From positions 791,501-855,500 of the forward strand of contig NZ_CP126107.1 in NCBI RefSeq assembly GCF_030123365.1: 64,000 bases of DNA, written 5' to 3'. This DNA comes from Neobacillus sp. SuZ13. GTDB lineage: Bacteria; Bacillota; Bacilli; Bacillales; Cytobacillaceae. Positions within the stretch are counted from its first letter, which is position 1, and each line of letters starts with the position of its first letter. Shown piece after piece: positions 1-8,655 of the stretch. The notes under the pieces were generated by a model that saw nothing but the letters and a program-made list of their open reading frames with translations, was not told the origin of the DNA and made no database searches. The translations under genes were made by a program, and so were the position numbers.

Positions 1-866
1 CTGTTCATTTTAATAGTATCTTGATGGATGACAAGGAAGCCAAGCTTTTGGTTACCTACGAAAGCAAGAAAACTAATTTGAAAAACTATTACCTTGATAT
101 GTTTGAAGGCTTTACTTCCATGAACTTAGTGGTAGGCAAAGAAGTAAAGAAATTGAAAAATATCGGCTGGGGCAGCCGTTATTACGATAAGAAGGCGAAC
201 AAAGTGGCAGAAGCGCTCTCGTTCGAATCCATCAGCACGTTCCAAGGGGATGAAGTCCATTTAAAATTGAAAGACTTGACCATTCATGGGAAAAATGGAG
301 CAAGCCGTGTAGAGACCGTTTGGCCACTTGATTTCAAGCTCTCGAAAGAAGCTGTTGGTGGTGGCGAAACTTTTGATGTGAGTAAAGAATTTACATTTGA
401 AAATGAAACCTATCAAGTAAAGCGTGTGGAATTTTCGCCACTTGAAACAAGGGTGGTCGTCACTGGCACGGACATTAAACCACATTTCGAAAACGGTGTC
501 GCCTACGATGTATTCAGCAAACTTCAACTGCAACTCTTAAATGCCAGAAAAATTGATAAAGAAAAAGGGTATACTGTCGATTACAACAAGTCAGGTGTAT
601 TCTTGAGTTCGGCCGGTAAAATGGCCGACCCAATCTTCAGCAAGGCGGAAGCAGACGGACCGCGTGATCAATACGTCCTTTACTTCGCTCCAGTCAAAGA
701 CCGCCAAAACTGCGTCCTTCAAGTGGGCGATTTAAAAATTAACTTAAGAAAAATGGGAAGCTGTCTCAAAGTTTTTGGGGACAGCTTTTTTAAAACTTTA
801 CCCCAATGCATATCTATTTCTATGTCAGTAAAAAATACGGAAGAGGTGAGAACAAATGGAAATTGA
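1..866 (+). CDS. DUF4179/DUF5643-type protein, C-terminal part (5' end outside window)
   Basis: The frame is open from the left edge (a codon boundary falls at base 3), so the start lies outside the window. What is visible is an all-beta extracytoplasmic region resembling the C-terminal DUF5643 part of Bacillus DUF4179 proteins, which are single-pass membrane proteins often encoded next to ECF sigma factors; that family role is knowledge, not shown here. A natural family-like end would be near GDLKINLRK at about base 753. Instead the frame runs on for nearly 40 codons through a stem-loop with a T-run (758-791) and overlaps the next start by 11 bases. The tail is therefore probably an artefact of a lost stop codon or a base error. 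Family call is from sequence character only. Confidence 0.6.
   Translation, partial: VHFNSILMDDKEAKLLVTYESKKTNLKNYYLDMFEGFTSMNLVVGKEVKKLKNIGWGSRYYDKKANKVAEALSFESISTFQGDEVHLKLKDLTIHGKNGASRVETVWPLDFKLSKEAVGGGETFDVSKEFTFENETYQVKRVEFSPLETRVVVTGTDIKPHFENGVAYDVFSKLQLQLLNARKIDKEKGYTVDYNKSGVFLSSAGKMADPIFSKAEADGPRDQYVLYFAPVKDRQNCVLQVGDLKINLRKMGSCLKVFGDSFFKTLPQCISISMSVKNTEEVRTNGN
758..791 (+). terminator. Intrinsic terminator inside the apparent reading frame
   Basis: AAGCTGTC pairs with GACAGCTT across a 14-base loop and is followed by TTTTTT. It lies inside the extended frame of the upstream gene, which suggests that gene should stop before it. Confidence 0.7.
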
Positions 867-1860
867 TAATTTAAAACTTACATCTTCCGAAATAGGAACA
901 CTATGGGGGGAGTATGTAAACGGAACTATGGCAGAGATAGTAAATAAGTATATGATTTCTATTTTGGAAGACGAATCAATAAAAAAGGTTTTTGAAATTG
1001 CCATTGAGATATGGGAAAAGCAAAAGAAGCAGCTTGTTTCCTTCATTGAGAAAGATGGCTTTTCAGTTCCCATTGGATTTACTGAGTCCGACCTTAATAA
1101 AAGTGCAGAGAGATTGTTTTCTGACACATTCTGCTTAAACTATTTACATATTATGACTATACACGGTTTGTTGGGTCATACAACTGCTTTATCTGTTTCT
1201 GTCAGAAAAGACATACGGGAATTTTACAATTCATGTGATAATGATGCAAAAAGGATGTACGATTTAACGATTGAGCTATTGCTTAAAAAAGGAAAATTCC
1301 AAAGAGATCCCTATTTCTATCCTGCCGAGAGCCCTGAATTTATTTCTACCAATGATTTTACTGACGGATTCTTCGGAAAAGGGAGACTTTTATCTGCTAC
1401 AGAAATAATCAGTATTTCTCTTAACATTAAAAAGAGCATTATGGCAAAAACTCTTTCAATTGGATTCAGTCAAGTCACTGAATCGGAAGAAATAAGAAAG
1501 TTTTTTGAGGAATTAGAAACAAAGGCGGATGAAAACATACAAGCCCTTTCAAAAATTCTGCACAAGGATAATTTGCCAGTTCCGATGTCGTGGGAATCAG
1601 AGGTTACAACCTCAAAAGACTCTCCTTTTTCAGATAGATTAATGTTGTATCATATGGGTTTCTTGGCTCAAACTGCACAAGTATATTATGGGACAGGTCT
1701 AGCAGGAGCCATGCGAACAGACTTAGCTGTCGTTTATGAAAAAACAATTCTAAAAACATTAGCAATGACAAAAAAATGGTTCAATATTATGGTGAAAAAC
1801 AAGTGGTTAGAACAGCCGCCACTTGCTCCCAATAGGAAAGAACTTGCACAAGATAAATAA
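856..1860 (+). CDS. DUF3231 family protein
   Basis: A 334-residue soluble, largely helical protein with two consecutive DUF3231-like halves, each beginning with a segment of the type LTSSEIGTLW and containing the PxGF motif (PIGFTESDLN). DUF3231 proteins are common in Bacillaceae; their biochemical role is unknown. The ATG is preceded by GAAGAGGTGAGAACAA, a usable ribosome site. A paralog with the same motif order lies on the opposite strand at 3457-4464. A strong terminator follows directly, so it appears to be a single-gene unit. Confidence 0.85.
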   Translation: MEIDNLKLTSSEIGTLWGEYVNGTMAEIVNKYMISILEDESIKKVFEIAIEIWEKQKKQLVSFIEKDGFSVPIGFTESDLNKSAERLFSDTFCLNYLHIMTIHGLLGHTTALSVSVRKDIREFYNSCDNDAKRMYDLTIELLLKKGKFQRDPYFYPAESPEFISTNDFTDGFFGKGRLLSATEIISISLNIKKSIMAKTLSIGFSQVTESEEIRKFFEELETKADENIQALSKILHKDNLPVPMSWESEVTTSKDSPFSDRLMLYHMGFLAQTAQVYYGTGLAGAMRTDLAVVYEKTILKTLAMTKKWFNIMVKNKWLEQPPLAPNRKELAQDK

Positions 1861-1861
1861 G

Positions 1862-1896
1862 ATATCCTCCCCTCTTTTGAGAGGGGGATATTTTTA
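1862..1896 (+). terminator. Intrinsic terminator after DUF3231 gene
   Basis: ATATCCTCCCCTC pairs with GAGAGGGGGATAT around a TTTT loop and ends in a T-run; it starts one base after the stop codon. Confidence 0.9.
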
Positions 1897-1926
1897 ACAA
1901 CTATGTATTAAGGAGATGTAATAAAA

Positions 1927-2490
1927 ATGGCATTTGAGGAAGGACTCGCCCGATCAGAAAAAGCTTATAACCAGTTCACTGAGGTAAGTTCTTTATTTGC
2001 TAAAATAGTGAAAGAAGATTTTCTTTCAACATGGCAATGGTGGTTTGGACTGGCCCTATTTATTGTTCCATGGATTGTTTGGATTATATTTAGGAAAAAA
2101 GATAGTACAGGACGCCTTCTTTTAGCAGGCTTAATGACCATTATATTGTCACTTACAATAGATCTTTCTGCCTTATCTCTAGGGTTGTGGTCATACCCAA
2201 TGGTGATCATTCCTCTAGCCCCCTTTCTATTTTTACCTTATCACTTTTCTTTAGCACCAGTTGGAGTCATGCTCGCTCTCCAAATAAAGCCAAAAATGAA
2301 TAGCTTCTTAAAAGGAATTATGTTCGCTGCAATTGCTGCCTTTGGAGGAATGAATTTCTTTAATGCAATCGACTTTTATAACGATAAAAATTGGTCCACT
2401 TTATATGATTTTATTATTTTCTTAACTCTTTATTTTGTCGCTTATGCGGTTACAAGAATTGAGAGCTATACTAAATTAGATAAGGGATAA
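1927..2490 (+). CDS. CBO0543 family membrane protein
   Basis: A 187-residue integral membrane protein with about five hydrophobic helices, starting near WWFGLALFIVPWIVWIIF and ending with a short charged tail. The mix of aromatic helix starts and the central LGLWSYP motif fits the CBO0543 family, found widely in Bacillaceae and clostridia and without known function. AAGGAGATG precedes the ATG with normal spacing. It stands alone between terminators and may accompany the DUF3231 gene upstream only by position. Confidence 0.75.
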   Translation: MAFEEGLARSEKAYNQFTEVSSLFAKIVKEDFLSTWQWWFGLALFIVPWIVWIIFRKKDSTGRLLLAGLMTIILSLTIDLSALSLGLWSYPMVIIPLAPFLFLPYHFSLAPVGVMLALQIKPKMNSFLKGIMFAAIAAFGGMNFFNAIDFYNDKNWSTLYDFIIFLTLYFVAYAVTRIESYTKLDKG

Positions 2491-2715
2491 ACTATACTTG
2501 TAACGACATAAAGGCGTTAATGAATTAAGGAGTCTTAAGTTTAAAAAGCATGATTAGCTTTTCTGCCTTATATCTAAATACTCCATTGTTGGAAGTAAAT
2601 ATTTTGCTTCTTTTTTCTTTCTTTTTAAATTTTCCCCATTTATACTTTGTGAAGTTCTATTTTTTATTGCAAATTAATATAATGACAAAGTTAAACTTGT
2701 CCAGAGGTGAATGAT

Positions 2716-3375
2716 TTGGAGATGTTTGGATTGTCATTTGCGGTACTCTTGAAAGTTATATTAATCAATATTGTATTAAGCGGGGATAACGCAGTTGTGA
2801 TTGCAATGGCGTCACGAAATGTTCCCAAGAAGCAGCAAAAGAAAGCAATCTTTTGGGGAACCTTTGGAGCGATTATTTTACGTTTATTTTTTGCGGTAGC
2901 CATTGTTTACCTGCTTAATGTACCTTTCGTAACCTTTATTGGAGGCCTTCTGCTAGTGTACATTGCCATTAAACTATTAATTGGTGAGGAGGAGGAACAT
3001 CTGAAAGAGGGAGGTTCAAGTTTATTTTCCGCTGTCAAAACCATCATCATTGCAGATGCAGTCATGTCTCTTGATAATGTACTAGCTATTGCGGGGGCAG
3101 TGGAAGGAAATTTGGCCGGTATTGTGATCGGTGTGATTGTTAGTATTCCGATCGTTGTTTTTGGAAGCCAGTTAATACTAAAAGCAATGGATAAGTACCC
3201 GATTATCTCTTATGCTGGGGCAGGAATCTTATCTTGGACAGCAGGTGAGATGATCCTCGGGGAACCAAAATTTGAACCTTTTCTCACTCGTGATTTACAT
3301 TTATTAATTCCTACGGCAATTACTATTTTTGTTATAGGATTTGGATTTTTAATTTCAAGGAAAAAAGTAATATAG
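2716..3375 (+). CDS. TerC/YjbE family integral membrane protein
   Basis: A protein of about 219 residues with seven hydrophobic helices and the two paired TerC motifs: LSGDNAVVIA in the first half and SLDNVLAIAG in the second, whose acidic residues lie in membrane helices. This matches the YjbE branch of TerC; Bacillus relatives (MeeF, MeeY) are linked to Mn(II) export and metalation of secreted proteins, so a metal-transport role is inferred. AGAGGTGA sits five bases before the TTG at 2716, a better start than the GTG at 2707. The yybP-ykoY manganese riboswitch found before some relatives is not visible upstream. Confidence 0.85.
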   Translation: MEMFGLSFAVLLKVILINIVLSGDNAVVIAMASRNVPKKQQKKAIFWGTFGAIILRLFFAVAIVYLLNVPFVTFIGGLLLVYIAIKLLIGEEEEHLKEGGSSLFSAVKTIIIADAVMSLDNVLAIAGAVEGNLAGIVIGVIVSIPIVVFGSQLILKAMDKYPIISYAGAGILSWTAGEMILGEPKFEPFLTRDLHLLIPTAITIFVIGFGFLISRKKVI

Positions 3376-3381
3376 AAGAGT

Positions 3382-3412
3382 AAGGGCGATGCTTGAATTT
3401 GCATCGCCCTTT
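3382..3412 (+). terminator. Intrinsic terminator after terC-like gene
   Basis: GGGCGATGC and GCATCGCCC form a nine-pair GC-rich stem with an eight-base loop, followed by TTTCCTT. Confidence 0.85.
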
Positions 3413-3456
3413 CCTTGAATAAACATAATTACACCACTATTGTGAAAAAATTTTAT

Positions 3457-4464
3457 TCATGAGTTATTAATGATTTGATTTCTGTCTTCTGCTTGTGGAG
3501 GTTCCTCAAACCATTGATGCTTGATCATAATTTCAATTCCTTCTTGACCATAAAAATAGATATCTTTGGCTAGGAGGGCTAATTTTAAGGAGATATCATT
3601 TCTTAAAGTAAAAAATGTACCAAAGCTATTTCCAACGATGCAAAATCCATTTAGAAAGGTGATACAATGCATCATTAGTTTATCTGAAAATGGGGCAATG
3701 GTTGACGTTGTTACCGTCCCCCCCGAATGGGCAGAGATCTGTATATCATTTTCCAAAAGAATTTCTTGGAATATTTTAATTTGTTTTTTTGCAAGTTCTT
3801 TTCCTTTTTCAAAATATTTTCTAACTTCTTTGTTCTGTGCGGATTGAGCAAATCCTGTTATAAGCTGCATTCCAATATTATTAGTCTCTATTCCATGATG
3901 AAGAATACCAATTTCAATGTCGTTTAAAGCTCGTTTAGAATTAAATGGGTGAAAACCGCTCATATAATCTTTACTTTTAATAAACTCTGTTGTTTTTGGC
4001 ATTGTCACTTTTGGTGGAAGGGTTAAGATTCCTTTTTCCAGTAAATATAGTGTGGCTAACTTATAAATTTTGTGGGTAACAGTGGTAAGACCTTCATAAA
4101 CCTGTATCACATCATCGTTATAGGCCATATTCATGTTAATGGTGTACATACCCATGCTTACTTCTTTTAATACTCGTATAAACATCACGTCAAATCCATT
4201 GTCAAATAACTTGGGGGCTTCTAAATTCACATCTTCTTTTCTAAAACCAATAGGAATAACGACCCCTTGGTGGGTAAATATTTTCTCAATTTCTATAACA
4301 TAATAATTTAACTCCTGCCATAAGCCACCTAAGATATTTCTGGCTTCCTCGTCATCCGTTTTTTTCATGAAATATTCTAGAACTCTCATAATAAGAGTTT
4401 TTTCTTGGTATGTAAGCCAAAGGGTTCCTACCTCTGATGAGCTTATTGGATTTGTTAAAATCAA
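3457..4464 (-). CDS. DUF3231 family protein (second paralog)
   Basis: A 335-residue paralog of the protein at 856-1860, sharing the two-half arrangement: SSSEVGTLWLTYQEK at the N terminus, PIGFRKEDVN, and the closing motif HQWFEEPPQA (compare NKWLEQPPLA). It runs towards the TerC-like gene. The start is a TTG with GGTGGGAT just upstream. DUF3231 proteins have no established function; two diverged copies within 4 kb suggest a family that expands locally. Confidence 0.85.
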   Translation of the reverse strand: MILTNPISSSEVGTLWLTYQEKTLIMRVLEYFMKKTDDEEARNILGGLWQELNYYVIEIEKIFTHQGVVIPIGFRKEDVNLEAPKLFDNGFDVMFIRVLKEVSMGMYTINMNMAYNDDVIQVYEGLTTVTHKIYKLATLYLLEKGILTLPPKVTMPKTTEFIKSKDYMSGFHPFNSKRALNDIEIGILHHGIETNNIGMQLITGFAQSAQNKEVRKYFEKGKELAKKQIKIFQEILLENDIQISAHSGGTVTTSTIAPFSDKLMMHCITFLNGFCIVGNSFGTFFTLRNDISLKLALLAKDIYFYGQEGIEIMIKHQWFEEPPQAEDRNQIINNS

Positions 4465-4602
4465 AAGGATCCCACCTTCAAATAATTTAAATAAATTATT
4501 CCCAAGTCAGTGGCTAATCATTCGATAATCGGTTACTTCAAACCAAAATAAGAAGTTTACATACAAAGCTTATATTTTAGATTCAAAAAAATGGGCATGG
4601 AT

Positions 4603-4629
4603 TGAAACCTTTCTTTACTATCAAACGAC
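4603..4629 (+). promoter_or_regulatory. ECF (SigX-type) autoregulatory promoter
   Basis: TGAAAC at 4603-4608 and CGAC at 4626-4629 are separated by 17 bases, matching the GAAC-type -35 and CGAC -10 of ECF sigma factors, including Bacillus SigX as I recall it. It lies 28 bases before the TTG start of the sigma gene, where self-activation is expected. Confidence 0.7.
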
Positions 4630-4657
4630 TAATTGACAGAAAAAGGGGGAGAGCGAG

Positions 4658-5203
4658 TTGAGTGACCGGGAAGAGTACATAGATGTTCTTTATGAAAAGT
4701 ATTTTGAGGATGTTTATCAATATTTACTATATTTTACTAACAGTAAGACAGAGGCAGAGGATCTAACACAGGACACCTTTATTAAGGTTATAAAACATTA
4801 TGATAGTTTTCGCCAGCAATCATCGGTAAAAACGTGGATCATATCTATAGCCAAAAGAACAGCCATTGATCATTACAGAAAAAAGAAATTTATTTCGATT
4901 TTGGCATCGATTCTTACAGATATGAGGAAAAGCGAGGATTTTATTCCTGAAGCTGAAATGGATCAAAACGAGGATTGGGCAGTGCTGCAGAAGGCACTTC
5001 TAAGGTTAAAGCCAGAATACCGCAATGTGGTTATCCTTAGAGGATTAAAGGAGTATTCGGTAAAAGAAACGGCTGAGATTCTAGACTGGAAAGAATCAAA
5101 GGTTAAAGTGGATTATCATCGGGCCATTAAGCTTCTTAAAAAGTACTTAAACAAGTCTAACGAAGGAGTGGTGATTTTTAATGAACAAAAAAATGCACGA
5201 TGA
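4658..5203 (+). CDS. sigX: ECF sigma factor, SigX-like
   Basis: A 181-residue sigma-70 family factor. Region 2 carries the conserved EDLTQDTFIKVIKHYDSF block (from about residue 34) and KTWIISIAKRTAIDHYRKKK; region 4 (about 115-165) has the helix-turn-helix EYSVKETAEILDWKESKVKVDYHRA. Spacing and the WIISIAK/DHYRKK pattern fit SigX, which in B. subtilis controls cell-surface charge modification (dlt, pssA). The TTG start has AAAAGGGGGAG upstream. The next gene overlaps its 3' end by 23 bases and encodes the cognate anti-sigma factor, so the pair is translationally coupled. The symbol rests on similarity and context. Confidence 0.8.
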   Translation: MSDREEYIDVLYEKYFEDVYQYLLYFTNSKTEAEDLTQDTFIKVIKHYDSFRQQSSVKTWIISIAKRTAIDHYRKKKFISILASILTDMRKSEDFIPEAEMDQNEDWAVLQKALLRLKPEYRNVVILRGLKEYSVKETAEILDWKESKVKVDYHRAIKLLKKYLNKSNEGVVIFNEQKNAR

Positions 5204-6344
5204 ATTTTTACAGCCTTTACGAGATCGACCAGATTTAAATGCAGACCAGCGATTTAAGCAAGAGCTCAAGCAAAAGTTAAATTCTATGGCCACGAAGAAT
5301 TCAAATGATAAAAGAACATGGCTCCCTAATCTTCTAACGGCAGTGCTACTATTCATTGGGATGTTTGCAGGTTACCAAGTTATTTTCAAGGGTGAAAGTA
5401 CGATTGTACCTAGAAACGGAGAACAAGTTAAAAATAACGAAACCCCTGTTGTGCTGACTGAACAAATGGCGAAGGAAACGGTCAGTGAGGCTTTTACTCA
5501 TGTTCTAGCTGTCTACAATGGCGGCGGGGAACAACCACACGAATTTCATTATAACGGCACGAAATATCGGTATATGGCTGATAATTTTAATACAAAAAAG
5601 AAGATTGTAGATTATCTAAAAGAAGAATATACAAATGAGTTGGCCAATCGAATTTTTGGCGTTTTAGATATTATTAAATATGAAGAAAAACTTGCTCAGC
5701 CGATAAAGGATAGCAGTACGAACTTATTATGGCATGATGCGCAAATTGCCTCACGTAAACAAATAAACGATACCACTTGGACGATGAAGTTTCAGGTTGC
5801 CGTTGATCATAAGGGTTCACCGGTGTACCGGTCCTATAATTTGGAATTCAAGTACGAAAACGGCTGGAAGCTGAACGGGGCACTGCCGTTTACTTCCCAT
5901 TTAATGGCGGATGAACTAGCTGATCAGGGGGAAGGAAAGCAGTCGTCTGGTTATAAATTAACCGAGGAAGATTTGAACAATTATCAGGCCTTCGCAACGG
6001 ATTTAAACGAAAATCGCTTAAAAGGCCTCGACCCAAGAGTTATTGCCTGGTTTTATGTGAATGCACAGGGGGAGCAAAGATATGATGTTGCCTATGCATT
6101 GTATACGGACCGAAATGGATATGTACAATGGACGAAGGAGGAGGAAGAGAAAATTCCTGCAAATGATCGTCCTTTACAGGAGCAATTAGCCGATACCTAT
6201 ACAGGTCTTCTTGAAGGGAAGTTTATCAAGACCGGCCCTTTCAAAGGGTATATAGAGTTTACAAATCCGGAAGGAAAGCAAGGCTTTCAGATGGTAAAGG
6301 ATGAAGATGGTATATGGAATGTGGCCTTTATACCAATGCAATAA
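5181..6344 (+). CDS. rsiX: Membrane-anchored anti-sigma factor, RsiX-like
   Basis: A 387-residue protein with a short cytoplasmic N terminus (about 1-46), one transmembrane helix (about 48-68) and a large extracytoplasmic domain, the topology of RsiX (368 residues in B. subtilis as I recall). The cytoplasmic part would hold the sigma factor; the outer domain would sense the envelope. It overlaps the sigma gene by 23 bases and has GAAGGAGTGG upstream, suggesting coupled translation and fixed stoichiometry. The function is inferred from topology and context because the outer domain is poorly conserved. Confidence 0.75.
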   Translation: MNKKMHDEFLQPLRDRPDLNADQRFKQELKQKLNSMATKNSNDKRTWLPNLLTAVLLFIGMFAGYQVIFKGESTIVPRNGEQVKNNETPVVLTEQMAKETVSEAFTHVLAVYNGGGEQPHEFHYNGTKYRYMADNFNTKKKIVDYLKEEYTNELANRIFGVLDIIKYEEKLAQPIKDSSTNLLWHDAQIASRKQINDTTWTMKFQVAVDHKGSPVYRSYNLEFKYENGWKLNGALPFTSHLMADELADQGEGKQSSGYKLTEEDLNNYQAFATDLNENRLKGLDPRVIAWFYVNAQGEQRYDVAYALYTDRNGYVQWTKEEEEKIPANDRPLQEQLADTYTGLLEGKFIKTGPFKGYIEFTNPEGKQGFQMVKDEDGIWNVAFIPMQ

Positions 6345-6516
6345 AAATATTGATTACCAATTGAAGGTGAGACTTAATCTTACCCTCCTAACATGCAGCA
6401 ATGGTTAAATTCCACAAATGAGAAGATATCCGTCATTATCGGGACCTTTTCACCCTTGTTATTTATTGAGAATCTTCATTAAATACCAGGGCATCCTATA
6501 CATAGGAGGGGTGTTC

Positions 6517-7761
6517 TTGGGATTTCGGATAGCATTATTTCTATTAATAATCAGTTTTAATTTATCGACGGTTGTCAGTGCAGGAGCTCCGCTCACTGCT
6601 GCATTTATTCGTGATCATCAGCTATGGATCAAAAAGGGAGATCAAGAAATACAAATCACTAAAAATCAATATGTGTATTCTCAGAAATGGTCATATGATG
6701 GCAGGTTTATTGGTTATATTGATGGAGATGAAAAAGGTGAAAAATCTAATCTATTTATTTATGATACGCAGGAAAAGGAAAGCTACCAGCCTTACGTAAG
6801 AGTCGTAACATCTGATTTTAAGTGGTCGCCGAACAAAAATCAGTTGGCCTACAATGACCAAGGTTTATTAAACGTTACGAAAACAAAGAATGGCCGCCCG
6901 CAGGGGTTTGAAAATGTTTCATTAGGGGTTAGCGGTTTTGAATGGTTTCCGAATGGGAAGGAATTTATCGTTGCCTCACAATCCAAATTGCGTCCTACTG
7001 GTTGGGGCCCCATCCCACTTTATCGGATTCCCATAGATGCCAATCTCGCGAAAGAAAAAATGAAGCATTTTTATACCATTCAAACAAAAGAACCTAACTT
7101 GTTTGCGATTGATGCTGATTATTTTAAGTGGAGTGCAGATGGGAAGTGGGTTAGTTTTTTAGCAACTCCTACGGCGTCTTGGTCGATGGATAGCAATACC
7201 TTATGCGTTTTATCATCAAAAGGAGAACACTTTCAAGCAGTAGGTAAAATGCTAGGATTCAAAGACTGGTTTAAGTGGGCTCCATCTGCCAATCAACTAG
7301 CCTATATTTCAGGAGAAGGAAGATTTTTTGTTGAAAACAAGAAAACCACTATTGCCGATATGCCAACCTACAAGCCGCAAAAGGAATATACCCCTAAAGG
7401 TTTTGTTGATCTTGATTTGGAATGGTTCTCACCGGACAAAGTGATTGTCGCTCGTGCAAAGGAGAACAAGGAGTGGAAGGAAGGACCTGTTCCAACCATG
7501 TTTACAACACTTTATGCGATCAATATTAAAACAGAGAAACAAAAACAAATCTCATTTCCAAAGAAGAATGAATTGGATGAAGTTCCTCAAGTTGTTGGTT
7601 CCTATCTTACTTGGGTTCGAAAAAAGGGTGATGTATCTAAAGGTGACGTCTGGGTGAAGGACGATTTACATGGCCAAGAACATATATGGCTTAAGAATGT
7701 TGATGGGGCTCCAGTTTTTTTACTCCGAATTGATGGTTTCGGGATGGAGGCGCCATGCTGA
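6517..7761 (+). CDS. Exported TolB-like WD40/beta-propeller protein
   Basis: From the TTG at 6517 (AGGAGG seven bases upstream) the product is 414 residues, begins with a signal-like hydrophobic segment and has a likely cleavage near VVSAGAP. The rest holds repeated blades of the type WSYDGRFIGYIDG, WSPNKNQLAYND, WFPNGKEFIVAS and WSADGKWVSFLA, characteristic of PD40/TolB-like propellers. In Bacillus such proteins are exported and mostly uncharacterised. It follows the sigX-rsiX pair after about 170 bases and could belong to its regulon, but no second ECF promoter is evident. The longer frame to 6418 lacks a ribosome site. Confidence 0.7.
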   Translation: MGFRIALFLLIISFNLSTVVSAGAPLTAAFIRDHQLWIKKGDQEIQITKNQYVYSQKWSYDGRFIGYIDGDEKGEKSNLFIYDTQEKESYQPYVRVVTSDFKWSPNKNQLAYNDQGLLNVTKTKNGRPQGFENVSLGVSGFEWFPNGKEFIVASQSKLRPTGWGPIPLYRIPIDANLAKEKMKHFYTIQTKEPNLFAIDADYFKWSADGKWVSFLATPTASWSMDSNTLCVLSSKGEHFQAVGKMLGFKDWFKWAPSANQLAYISGEGRFFVENKKTTIADMPTYKPQKEYTPKGFVDLDLEWFSPDKVIVARAKENKEWKEGPVPTMFTTLYAINIKTEKQKQISFPKKNELDEVPQVVGSYLTWVRKKGDVSKGDVWVKDDLHGQEHIWLKNVDGAPVFLLRIDGFGMEAPC

Positions 7762-7841
7762 ATGATTTATTGATTATTATTTTTCTGTTATGATTTCTTT
7801 GAATGTTATCATAATCAAATTTTGGGAAGTGTGTTTTAACT

Positions 7842-8594
7842 ATGAATACGCCAGATGAACTTGCATTGGGTGATGTTAATTTGAAAGAATTGGACCATTC
7901 AGCCCTTTCTCAAAACATTCATTCATTTTTATATCGTTTAGATAATAATGGGGAATCACGCTTGCCGCAACGTGCGTATCTTGCAACCCGGCATGCCATA
8001 CGACAACTTCAGCTCCCTCCAGGACAAACTATATTAGAGAGGGAAATGGTTGACATATTGGGTATGAGTAGAACTCCAGTTCGTGAAGCTCTCGTGCGTT
8101 TAGAGATGGAGGGATGGGTACAGCTTATACCGCGTCGTGGATTTGTTGTGGCACCGATTGTAGCGGACGATCTCCAACATATTTATGAAGTGGTAGAAGC
8201 ACTTGATGGAATTGCTGGCAGCCTGGCTGCCAAGCGTGCTACGAGTGAAGAATTGGACAAACTTGATCATTTGATAGAAGAGCAGGAAAAAGCACTTGAA
8301 GACGAAGATCTTCTAGCATGGACTGACCTTGATGAACAATTTCATCAACTTATTGTGGATCTGGCCCAAAATCCCCGTCTTAGGGGAGTAATGGATAGTC
8401 AATCTGATCAACTTTATCGTGCCAGATTATTTACGATTAAGCTTCGGCCGAAACCAACACGTTCCATTATGGATCACAAGGCTATTGTGGCTGTTATGCG
8501 GGCAGCAGAACCAGATGCTGCACGATCCATGTTACAATCCCATCGGTTTAGAGCCCGAAGTGAAATATTACAAATTATCCGATCAATGCCTTAA
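7842..8594 (+). CDS. GntR family (FCD/FadR type) transcriptional regulator
   Basis: A 250-residue regulator: a winged helix of GntR type at about 40-95 (ILEREMVDILGMSRTPVREALVRLEMEGWVQL) followed by an all-helical FCD ligand-binding domain that contains DLDEQFHQLI and DHKAIVAVM, with His/Asp residues typical of metal-assisted carboxylate binding. It lies next to a tartrate/fumarate-type dehydratase operon and a sugar-acid-type transporter, and is the obvious candidate to bind the two identical palindromes in the 11.1-11.3 kb divergent promoter region. FCD regulators usually sense sugar acids or dicarboxylates. Confidence 0.85.
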   Translation: MNTPDELALGDVNLKELDHSALSQNIHSFLYRLDNNGESRLPQRAYLATRHAIRQLQLPPGQTILEREMVDILGMSRTPVREALVRLEMEGWVQLIPRRGFVVAPIVADDLQHIYEVVEALDGIAGSLAAKRATSEELDKLDHLIEEQEKALEDEDLLAWTDLDEQFHQLIVDLAQNPRLRGVMDSQSDQLYRARLFTIKLRPKPTRSIMDHKAIVAVMRAAEPDAARSMLQSHRFRARSEILQIIRSMP

Positions 8595-8603
8595 TTAATG
8601 AAA

Positions 8604-8643
8604 AAGGGCTACAGAGATTTTCAAGAAATCCACTGCAGCCCTT
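8604..8643. terminator. Bidirectional terminator between GntR gene and FAH gene
   Basis: AAGGGCT and AGCCCTT form the base of an interrupted stem between convergent genes, with a T-run on the minus strand and a weaker one on the plus strand. Confidence 0.75.
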
Positions 8644-8655
8644 GTTTAGTAAATG

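Noticed and set aside
2491..2715. yybP-ykoY manganese riboswitch before the TerC/YjbE gene
   Set aside because: The conserved paired loops of that riboswitch cannot be found; the region is A/T-rich without such a structure.
6378..6480. 29-codon ORF between the anti-sigma and propeller genes
   Set aside because: The nearest GGTG-like sequence is too far from its ATG, and the product has no distinctive feature.
6418..6516. 33-residue extension of the TolB-like protein
   Set aside because: No ribosome site at the upstream start, and it would place the signal peptide inside the protein.
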